From Gonatopus flavifemur (taxonomy: Eukaryota; Arthropoda; Insecta; Hymenoptera; Dryinidae), in the NCBI GenBank assembly GCA_018340375.1, contig JAFFJZ010000006.1, positions 14,154,001 through 14,218,000 of the forward strand: 64,000 bases of DNA, in the 5' to 3' direction. Shown here piece after piece: positions 32,936 to 44,425 of the stretch; within the stretch, counting starts at the first letter, position 1, and every line of letters begins with the position of its first letter. A program made the position numbers and the translations under genes. Under the pieces are notes generated by a model, which saw nothing but the letters and a program-made list of their open reading frames with translations, was not told where the DNA came from and did no database searches.

Positions 32936-35900
32936 GCGTTTGCATTCTTAATGAATATTCATGAAGCACGATGATGCATCCTCGATGAAGAAAAACGAAA
33001 GAATGTTGTATGCGAGTACACAGCGATAGGGGATACAGTGTAATTATTTATACTTTTACGTTTGTCGAAGTGGCTGCCTAGCAGCAATAGCATCAACAGC
33101 AGTGGGACAAAGCACTTGATATTCCAAAGACGTTTACTTCGTAAACAGACATTTTGTATTCTCAGTCGGTGCGTCCTCCGTATTTTCCCGCGTTCGTTTG
33201 CCCTCCGTCTTGTTCGTTCAGAATTTACCTCCGGCTGCGTTTCCGTACAATTCCCATAGATGTTGCGAACTCGTGTCGTTTGTATTTGCCTCTCGATCTA
33301 CAGACTTCTCGATCGTTACGTTTCGCCGTCCTCCGATTTATTTTGAATTTGCAACGCGATGCAAAACGCCACTTGTTCCTTTTCCTCCTCGACCTTCTCC
33401 CCTACGTTTTTCAACTAAAATAAAACTACGAGTTTACGAAACTACGGACGACGGTTGGTCAAAGAACAACAACAAATTTCACTAATATTCTCTTTACCAT
33501 TCGGATGCGTGCTTTGGTGTTACGAAAAACAAATTTCAACTTCTTCGTCTCCGATTTCAGAGATTTTCAATTGGATTTTAGATTCTTTTTTCTTTTTTGG
33601 AAAGAATATTTCACAGAATTCGTAATTTTCGAGGTATTCTATTCTCATTGAAGAATGATTGATGAGCCGTTTCACGCAACTGATAGTTTGAGGTTGGACC
33701 CTGGGGATTAGGTCGAGGAATTCTCTCTTTTTTATCGTGATCTGGATCACGGGATACTTCTCTTTCTTTTTTGCAGGGAAAGATAAAAAAAAACCATGAG
33801 GAATCGCCATTGCGTTCACTTATCGGTTGAATTATGATAGTTAAGAAACAGTGAGGGGAGAAAAAAATGTTGAAGAATACTTCTAATTCTTTCATTCGTT
33901 CTTGAATGGAAAAAGCAAATTCCTCGATTTTCAGAAGAAACCTGAAATACGTTGATCGAGTAATTACTTTCTCGGCACTCATCAAACTCATATATTTCAT
34001 AAAAGACAGAAAAGAAAGGTCCGTATCCTCGTCAGAAAGTGTTTTCGTAATTTGTGTAGAGCTCCAATAGGCCAAGAAAGGTCGTTAACATTTCCCAACT
34101 AATCGACCTTTGCTCCGCTACAGCGACCGTGCCAAAGTAACTTTGGTTAATGTATCAACCGTCATTTCTCACCCTGAACTATCGACACAGAGAAAGAGAG
34201 AATTGATTTTTCTGGGATTCGAACCCCACACATTCATATTTCAAAACTTAGCGCATTAACAGTTTCATGACTTTTTGAGTGATTCGTGACGGTAATCGGC
34301 TAACCTTGTACCAGTATATTTCGATAAATCGATTAATTATCTTCTCCCTCGATACGTATTGTTCTTATTCACCGACGTGAAACCCGCACACACGCTCGAC
34401 AATACTCCTCAACGCTCTTGGTTTACGATTACATACACAAAATTCACATGGAAAAAGGGTTCATAAGTGTCCGAAACATTCGATTGGTCCCAAGAGCGGC
34501 ATGAAAGTTCGTAGAATGTTTCCCCGGGGATGAATCTGTGTGTATCCCTACCTTCCGTGCCTTCTCTCTCTCTCCACGTTCCGATGTCGTGCATCGTACG
34601 CGATAACAGAACAAAAAGAGGAGACTAAAAAAAAATTCATTTTACGTTCCATCCTTGTAAAAATTTTGTTTTCTTCTGATTGCAGATATCGATTCGTTCC
34701 ATCCGTTCTCGTGGAAGAAAGGAAACTAAGAGAGATATTATTCGTGTCATCGAGGGTGAGTAGCACGGAATACCAGTATCATTTCCCTCGAATATCACAA
34801 TTTGATTCGATAACGATAGATTCTCTTCCTCTCTCTCTCTCTCTCTGCTCTTCTTTTTTCCTGAAAACTGAAAAGATTTTCAATCCACGTCTTTGCGCGG
34901 AAAATTATCCGTCCCATTTTTCTTGGCTGTTGACGAAGCAAATTGAGATTTATGCAATCCTCGAGGAGTTTCCAATTCCGAGTGCTCTTATATTTGCATT
35001 CCTCTGGCATCTCCTCCAGGAGGAGTCCTTGAAATACAAAAACTACTTTAGCTTCTCTATCCTGCGATCTTTATTGTAATTCTTCCTTCTCCGGTTCTAC
35101 GAATTGATTTCTCCCGTCGTACGACGTTCGATGTATAACCGATTGCGAAAGAGAAAAGATTCTCAAAGTCGCGTTTCATAACGCAACGATAAATGAGAAT
35201 GGGAAAAAAAAAGTGGGGAGGGGGAGGGGGGAAGTGAGAGTGTGAGGAAGAGATAAAGAAAAAGTATATATAGAAGAATTTCAAGGAATTGAAAGGAATG
35301 AAAAGGTGATGGCAACGACGTAATGTTCGAGAAAAAGAAGAAAATGAAGAAAAGAGGAAAAAAGAAATGAAGGGGGTCAAATGCCACGTGATGGATAACC
35401 AGACATAAGAGGCTGAGGCGTATGAAATTGATCAGCCAGCCAGAATCATTCGATTCTACTCCTTTTCCGCTCTATCTCTCCCTTTTCGCTCTTCCTTGTT
35501 CTCTCCGTTCAATTCATTCTTCTTCCAACGTCGATAACCATTCCTCCTATACTCCACCTCGTTTCTATCTTTCCTCTCTTTTCCTTTCGGGGGAATGTTT
35601 TATTTCCCCTGTCTCGCCAATGGCCTGCAAGAGGTCGATGGATACCACATCTTCATCCCATGAAACTAGGCAATGTATACGGAAAATGCTGAATCGTCGA
35701 TGCTTCTTCTTCTGCTGCTTCTTCGATCGTATCGTTAAAGAAAACGGGGTCAAATGATAAATCGTTGTAATTTCAGTCGATATTTGAGGCAACATCTGTT
35801 TTCAATGATGCTCAATTCTACTTTGAGGGTCGTAGATTATTTAAAAATAATGTTGCATTTTGCGTGGATGGACTATGTGCGGTGGCAACATTTTTCGAAG

Positions 35901-38900
35901 GACTGGATTGATAATTCTCTTCGAAGAACAGAAAGAGAGAAAGGAAGAGAAAAGGTGGAGTAGTATCACATGGGCCACGGCAACCAACTGCGCCGCTGTT
36001 GCTGCTGCCGCTGTTACTACTGAAGCCTTCAGATTTATAAGATGAAATTTCTCTCGTCGCTGTAATATTCGGCAGAAACTTTTGGAACGACTTTACTTCT
36101 TAATAAGATTCAGCGTTCCAAAATGAAATTCGAAGTTGTATGTCAGTTGGAAAGATGAAGAGAGAAGAAAGAGACGATTCGTTCGATGTGGCAATGGTAA
36201 CGGTAGCGGGAACGCATTTGCAAACTTTCTCGACAGAACTTACATCTCGAGTTTCGCCTACTCTTTGTTTCCTTGTACGATTTCTTACTTTCCTTTGTTT
36301 TTCCAAAGTTACTCATCCTAACGGTATTCGAACCATGACAATCACATTACGTCCGCTATAGGGAAGAAAAGAGAAAAAAGGTATTGTTCGCGTCAGGCGA
36401 ATCCTACCCCTCCAAATCAAATTCGATGCGACTCTTCTCGTTGTCGTCCAAAGATTCCACGTGTATCAACCGTTCGTATGAAACGAAATAATGATAGATG
36501 ACTCGCTCAACGTCTGTGGAATGTCGCAACACGCTGAATAATCTCAATGCGATTACTCTCCCACAAGATGACAAAGTTTAAAACTTTCCAACATATCGTC
36601 ACGTTTGGTTCATCATTTTGAAATAAAATGTGATTAAATGTCATTCTCTTATCGATATTTGTAATATCTGACCAATGATGAGGTAATTTATTTCCGTTCA
36701 CTTGGACAATGTATGTGTAATTAAAGCAAGTAATGACCGTAGTTTGTCAGACAATCTCTAAACCGTTCCATATTTGAAGCACCTCTAATGGCGGTAATTC
36801 GAAGCCACGCGAGAGTAAATATATCAGATTTCTTGATGAGATTCCCTATTCGTGCGAGAAGTAATTGAACCGGAGTAGATGTGATGAACAACCCGAGTAT
36901 AAGATGTATAAATTGTGTACGAGAGACAGAAAAAGAATTCCTTGTTCTTGTTTTCAATTATTCAAATTCAATCCCCAAAACTTTTGTTCGTTTTATCTCG
37001 TGAAATATAATAATGAATTCGAGAGATGATGAATATTATTATCATTATTATTATCGTCATTATCCTCAGCGTGGTGAATTACTTATTTGGAGATAAAGAA
37101 AATTCCGAGTCACGGGTAATCGATACGACTCTAATGGGAAATTATAATCATCGAGGATTCAAAGACGAGGGAAGAATAATTCGAGTCCCTCTTGAAGTGA
37201 TATAACGAAATAATCGGGTTTCTCGATATATATTATGACTTAATTTCTCTCTACCTTGTGGTCTTCAATTAATTACTATACTTACGAACAATACCGCTTC
37301 ATTTTAGTTCGTTAAATCTCTGACCGCGCGCGCTATCTTTCCAACACGACGTGAAATCGAGGAATCCCGGAGAAGCCTAAAGAGAAGGAGGAGGAGGAGG
37401 GTAGTACTCGTAAAAAGAAGGGGTTAGAAGAAAATCTCCTCGCGGTTGATGACCCTTTGCACTAAACGAGAAAGAAGGAGAAAAAACACATCCAACCACC
37501 GATTACGCGCGGCCATTATTTTTCAAGGGAAGAAGAGGAGAAAGAAAGAAAGAAGAAGAAGAAGGCCTCATCCTAAAGAGCCCAACCCTTCTCGGTTTCA
37601 CTAGTAAGAGGTATAGGTCTACCAGGGAGTCAAGGGGAAAGGTCTTCGTGAGCAGAAAAAGGTCTTCGTATTTTAACCAACCTTTAACGAGCGCCCAACT
37701 CACTTATTATTCGTCTTTTCCAGCAACCTTGAGCACTTCTCGCTCAAGTAATCCACAGAGACTCCTTATTCTATCTGTCTCTCACGTTTCCTATTCTCTA
37801 TTCATTTCAACGTGGAAGAAACGAAGAGGACTCGGAAGAACATCATATTAGATTTACAAATGAAGTAATCTTCAATCAATGTAAGAAGAATTTCAATGGT
37901 AACTAGTTGCGGAAAGAATGAAAAAAAGAATAATTATTCCAAATTTCAAACATAAAATCATCATATTGCTCGTATTATCAAACTTTTACAACTCTTCTTT
38001 TCCCTTTTCTTCCTTCCCTGGATCTGGAAAATAATGAATTCATCTTGAGACTCCTCTCTCTTTTCCAATATTCCTTCTCTCTCGCCTTCTTCTCCGATAA
38101 TTCATTTACCATTCCATCCCCTCTGATCCACCGTCGAGGCAAAGATTTAATTTTCCGCAAGCACCGAACCACAATGATTCCTTTGAACGAAGGAGTGTAA
38201 AATAAACAAAAATCATTCCTTCTGAAACATCGATGTAATTTAATAGAAAAAAAAAAGAAAGGGAGAAAAACACAGAACAATTTGTACGATTATTATAATC
38301 ATATTTTGATTTATGACTGCGATTCCCCAACGATAATCAAGCGGAAAATTAAATTCTTGTTAATTTAGCGAAGAAGGGTGAAATTAGACTTTATTAAAAT
38401 ACGCTTCCTTCGTGCTGCTGCTTCTTCTCCTTCTTTTGAGAGAGAAAATCAAAGCTTGAACGAGGCGAAGAAGAAGAAACAGAATCTTTGTTGCAGATAT
38501 AAGATTATTCTCTCTCCGCTCTCATTTGAAATAAGTGAAAGCGAGGATTTTCATCATCGAAATTTCATTCGCGCGAAAACATACTGCAGTTTGATAAAAT
38601 CAAGTATCCTTTGGCAACAGTCAACTCCAAATTCGTTGAAAAAGGCCGGGAAATGTTTGTACGCGAGTTTTCGAACTCTCTTTGAGAGGGATAAAGATTA
38701 CGACTTTCCTTAAGCGCCGATATATGTGGATTTTCTATTCGTAAAGTTTTTCCAATGTTCCAAGTTTACACGCGATCGAGAATGCGCGGAATGTGTGCTG
38801 ATGTGACTTTGAATTTGATCGTTGATGAATGGGGTATTTAGAATTCAATGAAATATGAGATATCAGCAGGATTTGCGATTGACTCTCTCGTATATTTGAT

Positions 38901-39034
38901 GAATAAGAAAATATATCTGAAAGCGATGGGATTTTGTGCAATTCGTGGCAATTAATCGCATATCTTCTCCAATGTATCCGCGTTGCCGATTTAGTTTGGG
39001 AAATATTATGAGATAAATGGTACTTGTTCACATA
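32936..39034. other. Long stretch, no gene recognised
   Basis: Holds one tRNA-like module (34210-34275, minus), a TC microsatellite (about 34827-34847), purine-rich tracts near 35200-35370 and 37375-37470, and a degenerate GCC/GCT trinucleotide run near 35990-36020. Open frames of 179 codons (34540-35079, plus) and 154 codons (33611-34075, minus) show no secure family motif. Confidence 0.5.
34210..34275 (-). other. tRNA-like module (tRNA pseudogene or SINE head)
   Basis: On the minus strand GGGGTTCGAATCCC (34214-34227) is a perfect B box with T-loop. Upstream, GTTAATGCGCTAAGTTTTG (within about 34240-34262) looks like a D-loop end followed by an anticodon-arm region. Only about three T-stem pairs form and no acceptor stem is apparent, so it is not a functional tRNA. 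Confidence 0.45.
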
Positions 39035-39322
39035 CACGGCAAGAAATAATTACCTATTATTTGGATAGCTAAAAATGAGCTACATGAGTCATTTTTTAGC
39101 TGTCACGGTTACTCACTTAGCGGTAGCAGCAAGAAATGTAGCTGCCGCAGCGGAAATTCAACAGCTAAATTATTTGGATATCTAAATATCAACCAAGAAC
39201 ACTGTGCAGTTACAGCTACGATTCCCTACTGCGGTAGCTAAACAATAGCTGCAGCTGCAATTATTTTGGCTGCAGCGGTGAAAAAATTAGTAGCTGCCAC
39301 AGCTATTCCCTTTTTTTTCGTG
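39035..39322. mobile_element. Palindromic CAC-class MITE (GCAGCTA word family), TA target duplication
   Basis: The ends CACGGCAAGAAATAATTA and CCCTTTTTTTTCGTG are flanked by TA (39033-39034 and 39323-39324). The interior repeats TAGCTG, GCAGCTAC and CAGCGG words in both orientations. It is one of the GCAGCTA group with 42137-42486 and the truncated copy at 39986. Confidence 0.8.
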
Positions 39323-39339
39323 TAATTTTTCAATTCATA

Positions 39340-39605
39340 CGCGGAAAAAAAAGAATAGTTGCAGCAACTACTTGAATAGTCGATTTCCGACCATCCACTT
39401 AAGTAGTTGTTGCAGCTACTTAGTAGGCAGGACAAGTTACACCTTAGCTGTCTCAACAAATTCAAAAAATCTCAGGTATTTACGTTAGTTAGTGCAACTA
39501 TTCAGTTACTTGTCCTGACTACTAAGTAGTTGCAGCAACTACTCAAGTGGATGGTCGAAAATCAACTATTTAAGTAGTTGCTGCAACTATTTCTTTTTTT
39601 CCGTG
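39340..39605. mobile_element. Palindromic CAC-class MITE, TA target duplication
   Basis: The ends CGCGGAAAAAAAAGAATAGT and CTATTTCTTTTTTTCCGTG are flanked by TA (39338-39339 and 39606-39607). The arms carry AGTTGCAGCAACTACTT, GACCATCCACTTAAGTAGTT and their complements. It is only 17 bp from the preceding MITE. Confidence 0.85.
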
Positions 39606-39718
39606 TAGCAGTCGAAAAGAGAAGATATAGGAAACTATAGCTGAATGTTGGCTACTGCAGCCAAAATGTTGCTAAGAGATTAGCTGTCCTGTGGGCGCAA
39701 AGGTATTTAGTAATGATA

Positions 39719-39929
39719 CACTGTGAAAAATGTGGGGAGAAAATTGTTTTTCCATCAAAAATGAAGGATGTTTCCTCCACTTTGAGGAATGTTTTTTGTT
39801 TTTTAGGTGTTGAATTCTCCACAAATGAAGGCAAAGTCCTCCAAATTATGGTAAAAAATTCCCCATCTATGGAGGAACTTTGCTGCCACCATTTGTTGGG
39901 AGAAAATTCCACAATCATTTTTTACAGTG
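39719..39929. mobile_element. CAC-class MITE (TCCTCCA word family), TA target duplication
   Basis: The ends CACTGTGAAAAATGTGG and CCACAATCATTTTTTACAGTG are inverted repeats flanked by TA. The interior repeats TTTCCTCCA, GAGGAATGTT and GGGAGAAAATT. It is 211 bp and non-coding. Confidence 0.8.
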
Positions 39930-39985
39930 TAGCTAAAATTTAACTGATATAGCTCAACATTGCTTTCAACTTGTGCAACTTTTTA

Positions 39986-40098
39986 CACGGAGAAAAAAAA
40001 TTCGTTGTGACAGCGAAATCTGATTTTGCTGAGTACCTTCAATCTTGTTAGTTAAGACAGCGAATTTCTAGCTGTGGCAGCAAGAAATGTCCTATATA
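39986..40098. mobile_element. Truncated CAC-class MITE of the GCAGCTA group
   Basis: The left end CACGGAGAAAAAAAATTCG, preceded by TA, is followed by GTGACAGCGAAATCTG and AGCTGTGGCAGCAAGAAATG, very close to the text of the copy at 42137. No right end is present. At 40099 another same-direction CAC end (CACGGAGAAAAGAGATC) begins instead, just before the mariner. Confidence 0.6.
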
Positions 40099-40352
40099 CA
40101 CGGAGAAAAGAGATCTTCAAAAAATAGTAAAATCCACTGTCATACATTGCACAGCCGCCCCCGATATGTGAAATATTGGGTGTGTGAATATGACTCCGCC
40201 CTTTCTCAACACATGTCGTTGTTTATATTGCTTACGTGTACTGATAGATGGCAACACTTGTATTCGATAGTACTTTTTGTCAGCTGTCAAACGCACTCCG
40301 CGAAATGGTTTGGGTTTGGATTGTGAGCAACAAGTTTTTACCTCCTCGAACA

Positions 40353-41399
40353 TGTGAACATCATTTGCGGAAAGTGTTGTTACACTATTTTATTGCAAAG
40401 AAAAGTGCAGCGGAAAGGTATCGTTCGCTTGTGGAGATTTACGGTTAGCATGCTCCATCTAATACAACTTGCAAGGAATGGTTACAACGATTTCGGCACT
40501 GAGGACAAAGAATATGGAAAACCACCAAATAAATTTGAAGATGCTGATTTGGAAGCAGTATCGACCAAGGATTCTTGCCAGACTCAAGCAGAACTGGCTG
40601 CAGCATTGAACGCTGAACGATCAACTGTTGCGAAGCGTTTAAAAGCAATGGGAATGGTTCAAAAACTCAATAACTGGGTTCCACATAAATTGAAAGAAAG
40701 AGACATGGAACGTCGAAAAACAATTTGTAAAATGCTACTTCAAAGACAGCAACGAACAGGATCTATGCATCGAATAGTCACAGGAGATGGAAAATGGATA
40801 TTCTATGAGAATCTGAAACATCAAAAATCTTGGATGGAGCCAGGTGAACCGGGCCCATCACAGCCAAAGAAGAATATTCACTGTGCCAAAGTTATACTCT
40901 GCATTTGGTGCACGGAAAAAAATGAACTGTTAATTTTACCAGAATTCCGGTTACTATATGGACAGCAAGGAATATCTGTGACTTTTACTGGAATTCTTGT
41001 TAAATTTACCGGAGCCCTTGTTAAATTTGCCGGAGACTTGATTCATTGACCTAGAATTCCGGTTAAAGTAGCAGTAATTCTTGCTGTCCATATATTAACC
41101 GGAGTATTTTTTTCCGTGTGGGATCAGTGAGGTGTTGTATATCGTGAATCGCTCGAACCCTCTCAAACTATTGATGAAGAACTTCACCGACGACAACTAA
41201 TGTATTTAAAGCGAGCCATAGAAGAAACACACCGCACACCGCACGAGTTGTGAAAAAATATTAAGATGAACAGGACTGGGAAGTACTATTCCACCCGCCA
41301 TATTCGCCAGACATAGCTCCGTCGGATTACTACTTATTTCCAACAATGCTGTCGGATCTGACTTCCAGGTGCGGATTCAGCTTGCTGGGGGCCCAATAG
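40353..41399 (+). pseudogene. mariner-family transposase pseudogene
   Basis: Mariner hallmarks occur in order. They begin with an N-terminal HTH piece (LLHYFIAKKSAAERYRSL, about 40370-40430), and after a frameshift near 40490 the linker KFEDADLEAV. Next come DSCQTQAELAAALN and KRLKAMGMVQKLNNWVPH, then the first catalytic block HRIVTGDGKWIFYEN with its Asp. A 208-bp MITE (40911-41118) cuts the tryptophan-rich strand LCIWW. After it come an in-frame stop, a block reading NTPHTARVVKKY, and HPPYSPDIAPSDYYLF, which holds the third Asp of the D,D34D triad. At the second catalytic position, where HDNA would be expected, the reading gives arginine. Stops, a frameshift, the insertion and the lost Asp make it certainly inactive. 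An intact enzyme would cut and paste its element at TA sites. Confidence 0.93.
40911..41118. mobile_element. CAC-class MITE inside the mariner transposase, TG target duplication
   Basis: The ends CACGGAAAAAAATGAACTG and AGTATTTTTTTCCGTG are flanked by TG (40909-40910 and 41119-41120). Removing the element and one TG restores ATT TGG TGG GAT CAG, that is IWWDQ, the expected mariner text. The interior repeats ACCGGAATTC(T) and GGACAGCAAG in both orientations. Confidence 0.92.
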
Positions 41400-42136
41400 T
41401 CATTATAATTATCATTTACGCACTGTTCAAAAGCAAACAGTTCAAAATATTTTGCTGATAGACAACCAAAAGGCTTTCGTATTTTTAATCCAGTTCTTAA
41501 TTTCGCAAGTATGACATATTATATTTATTATTCTATAATAAATTATGCAAATTGCAAATGAAATGATGTTATCATTCAAGCCGAATCTCTTTGCCGATTC
41601 GAATGGAAATCATACAGAGATATCATGATGAAATCGTTACAGAAGCAGGGTATAAATTTAATTGTGATCGATAATTGAAACAGGAGATATAAAGGTTTGC
41701 AAAAAATCACAGTTTTTGGTTACATCCTCTCCCACCCTCAATCAATTCCTATAAATGAATCAGATTGATATGGAATCACTATTACTTTGGTCCATAATGC
41801 GACCAAAATTCTACCTCAATCGGATAATTCAAGTGAAATATACCTACGCAATAGCGGCAATACAAGAATCCCAAAATTTCCTTTCAGAGTTCAGTTTTTA
41901 CCTTTGTTTTTTGCTCTATTTGTATTTGAAATCTACATGATGTAAATGATTGACTTTTACATCTACTGTGTGCTATTTGGATATAAGTTTCATTGTAATC
42001 GGATGATTGCCTATTCAGTTGCTCTGGATGAATTAGCTTGAAATTGATATTGGACCATCATTTATCTTTCCTACAATTGTTGTGAGAATTCCATAACGAT
42101 TAGATAATTCAAACGAAAAATATGTGTCGTCTGGTG

Positions 42137-42486
42137 CACGGAGAAAAAGGAATTCGCTGTGGCAGCGAAATCTACTTTTGCTGGGTTCCTTTTGCTGGAG
42201 CAGCAAACTATCTGCTGTTCCAGCAATCTTGTTAGCTGCGACAGCGAATTTTTAGCTGTTGCAGCAAAAAATGTTTGCTATCCCAGCAAAATTTATTTGC
42301 TATTCTGTATATGATGCTGAAAATTTGCTGGCGGAGCAAACATTTTTTGCTGCCACAGCTAAAAAATTGCTGTCGTAGCTAACACGATTGCTGTTATAGC
42401 AAATTTTTAGCTAGGTCAGCAAAAAAATTTGCTATTCTGTATATAATACCTCGATTTACTGCGTCAGCAAATTTTTTCTCTCCGTG
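42137..42486. mobile_element. Palindromic CAC-class MITE (GCAGCTA word family), TG target duplication
   Basis: The ends CACGGAGAAAAAGGAATTCG and AAATTTTTTCTCTCCGTG are flanked by TG (42135-42136 and 42487-42488). The interior is crowded with TTTGCTG, CAGCAAA and AGCTGT words, for instance repeated CAGCAAATTTT and GCTATTCTGTATAT. It is 350 bp and non-coding. Confidence 0.85.
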
Positions 42487-42490
42487 TGTA

Positions 42491-42738
42491 CACTGTAAAA
42501 AATATACTTCCTAAACTGCCGAAGAAGTTTGGCAGTTTTTTACACAAACTTTTTTTGTAAATTACCAAACAAAAGTTTGTAAACATTCAAAAAATTTTGT
42601 GATTTCACGAAGATTTTTGAGAATTCACAAACTTTTGTTCGGCAATTTACAAAAAAGGTTCGGAAATTATTTTTCCAAACCAAGTTTATAAATTCCCAAG
42701 CATTTTTGTTTGGAATTCAACAAATTTTTTTTACAATG
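42491..42738. mobile_element. CAC-class MITE (TTACAAA word family), TA target duplication
   Basis: The ends CACTGTAAAAAATATAC and AATTTTTTTTACAATG are flanked by TA (42489-42490 and 42739-42740). The interior repeats AAACTTTTGTT, GTAAATTACCAAAC and complements. It starts 4 bp after the previous MITE and belongs with the element at 25975-26504. Confidence 0.8.
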
Positions 42739-42740
42739 TA

Positions 42741-43303
42741 CAAATTTTCATTCTGAATTCTATTTGATATATACGCATATATCCAATACACTTTCAATAC
42801 ATCTGAAATGTATTGATTTTCTAAATGAGTCAATTCAAGATATTCAAATTCAATAATATAACATTTAGATAAGATAAGACCCTCGGCACAAAATCTTAAT
42901 TGAATTTATTAATTTTCAAAATCACAATGAAAAATAGGTGACATGAATTCAAAACAGTATATTAGGCATTTTCAATACCCATTTGGGATTCCTGTGTGCT
43001 GTTTGGATGAGAACAATTCATAAATGAAAATTTGAATCTGTTATGAAATTGTATTCGCTTAAAATTCTGAAACAAAAGCAAGTACAAAACCTGAGAATAT
43101 CTTGAATGAGAATTCTTGTTTTCAGAATTGATTGAACTTATTTTTTATTCAATCATAAATAGGGAGCCCCGGGCCATGGCCCGATTGGCCTACGGGATAA
43201 TCCACCTCTGTTCACTTCATACAAAAGTATCAAAATTTGGCTTCCTTCAGGCAAGGAATACGTGAATTACCTAAAAGATGGGCAAAGGTTGTAGCTGCAG
43301 ATG
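42741..43303. other. No feature recognised
   Basis: AT-rich DNA. Around 43160-43195 there is a GC-rich palindromic patch (GGGCCATGGCCCG) that resembles the interior of CCC-class elements, but no paired ends were found. Confidence 0.45.
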
Positions 43304-43311
43304 GAGTATAC

Positions 43312-44417
43312 CGAGGGGCCATTCACTTGCGAGTCAGTGAATTTTAATACGAGTAGTCACTTTAAAATATAAAATTATCTAAAGCGCTTAGGTGAAGAAA
43401 CACGAATAACATTCAATCGTTAAAATTAAGCCAAGTTATTCAAAATATGTTATCTTAGAATATAAACGTTTCATGTAAACAATGAGTCAACAGACAACGG
43501 CATTAGTGCTGGAAGTATATGCGAGTCTGTGCCAGTTGTGTGTGAGTCAACGGTTCCAAACAAGTTTAGGCAACGTTAACAATACAACAGTACGAATAAG
43601 AGAAAGAGTCAGTCTAGTCAGTGGTGAATAAGAAAACTTTAGTTCTCGATGTGCAGTCGATTATTTGACCCAGTTTTGAATTTTTTTTTATTTTGGCAAG
43701 CCCCTCATACATAATATATAGCCATTGTGACCTGCTACCATATTTATATATATGTATATATTATGACCCGCTATATTTATATATACTCATTATTCCCTAG
43801 GAACTGAACAAGCACTTCTGTCCCTGAAAATAGGTCTAAAAACACTACTTTCTGCGCACGTTTGGCATAAAATTATTTTCTAAAACATTTTTTTTTTCAA
43901 TTGATCATTCTTAAATCAAACATGAATCTTCATTACCTTTTCATTCCCAAACTATTTGTTATAAATTTTATAATCCGTATTTCATCTGGTTCAACAATCC
44001 TATTCAACCAATTAATTCTGTGAAACTCCGAATTTTAATCAACAATCTATTATTCGTTTCAAGTGAAATTCTTCATCGGAATTAATCAGTTTAATAAGAT
44101 TCTCTAACGAAGGTAACGTCTTATAAGTTAGTAATTTCGAAGTTATGAGTGTAACAGAATATAATACGAGGAATCACAGTTTGGGCTAAGAATAAGAACA
44201 GGGAGTCAGTGTAGTCAGCGATGGTAAAGTCCGATAAGCAAGTACAACTCTGCCGTTAGAACCTTTGCTTGCTCTAACACTTTTAAGAGATAGGTAAGCC
44301 AATAACGATTTGTAAACTGTGTAACAGTGGAAATCATTTGTCAGCATAGGGAATCATTCAATAGGATAGCTTAGTTTAAACGTGTTAATTTTGTTATCCT
44401 GAGTGAATGGCCCCTCA
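43312..44417. mobile_element. DNA transposon relic with 8-bp target duplication
   Basis: CGAGGGGCCATTCACT at 43312 and AGTGAATGGCCCCTCA ending at 44417 form a 16-bp inverted repeat with one mismatch. GAGTATAC flanks both sides (43304-43311 and 44418-44425), a perfect 8-bp duplication. Eight-base duplications are made by hAT, P and some Mutator-type transposases, and I cannot choose between them because no transposase motif remains in the 1106 bp. The word GTCAGTG or GAGTCA recurs inside. Confidence 0.8.
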
Positions 44418-44425
44418 GAGTATAC

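Larger units (their letters stand above)
40138..41516 (+). mobile_element. mariner transposon relic
   Basis: A mariner transposase pseudogene sits inside this interval. Candidate ends are TGTCATACATTGC at 40138 and, inverted, GCAAGTATGACA ending at 41516 followed by TA. These resemble each other only over about 13 bp, so the boundaries are approximate. Without the 208-bp MITE the length is about 1.17 kb, close to a typical mariner of about 1.3 kb. Confidence 0.7.

Noticed and set aside
34540..35079. 179-codon plus-strand frame
   Set aside because: Part of it is a TC microsatellite (S-L repeats), and the remainder has no recognisable domain. Overlapping minus-strand frames are equally long.
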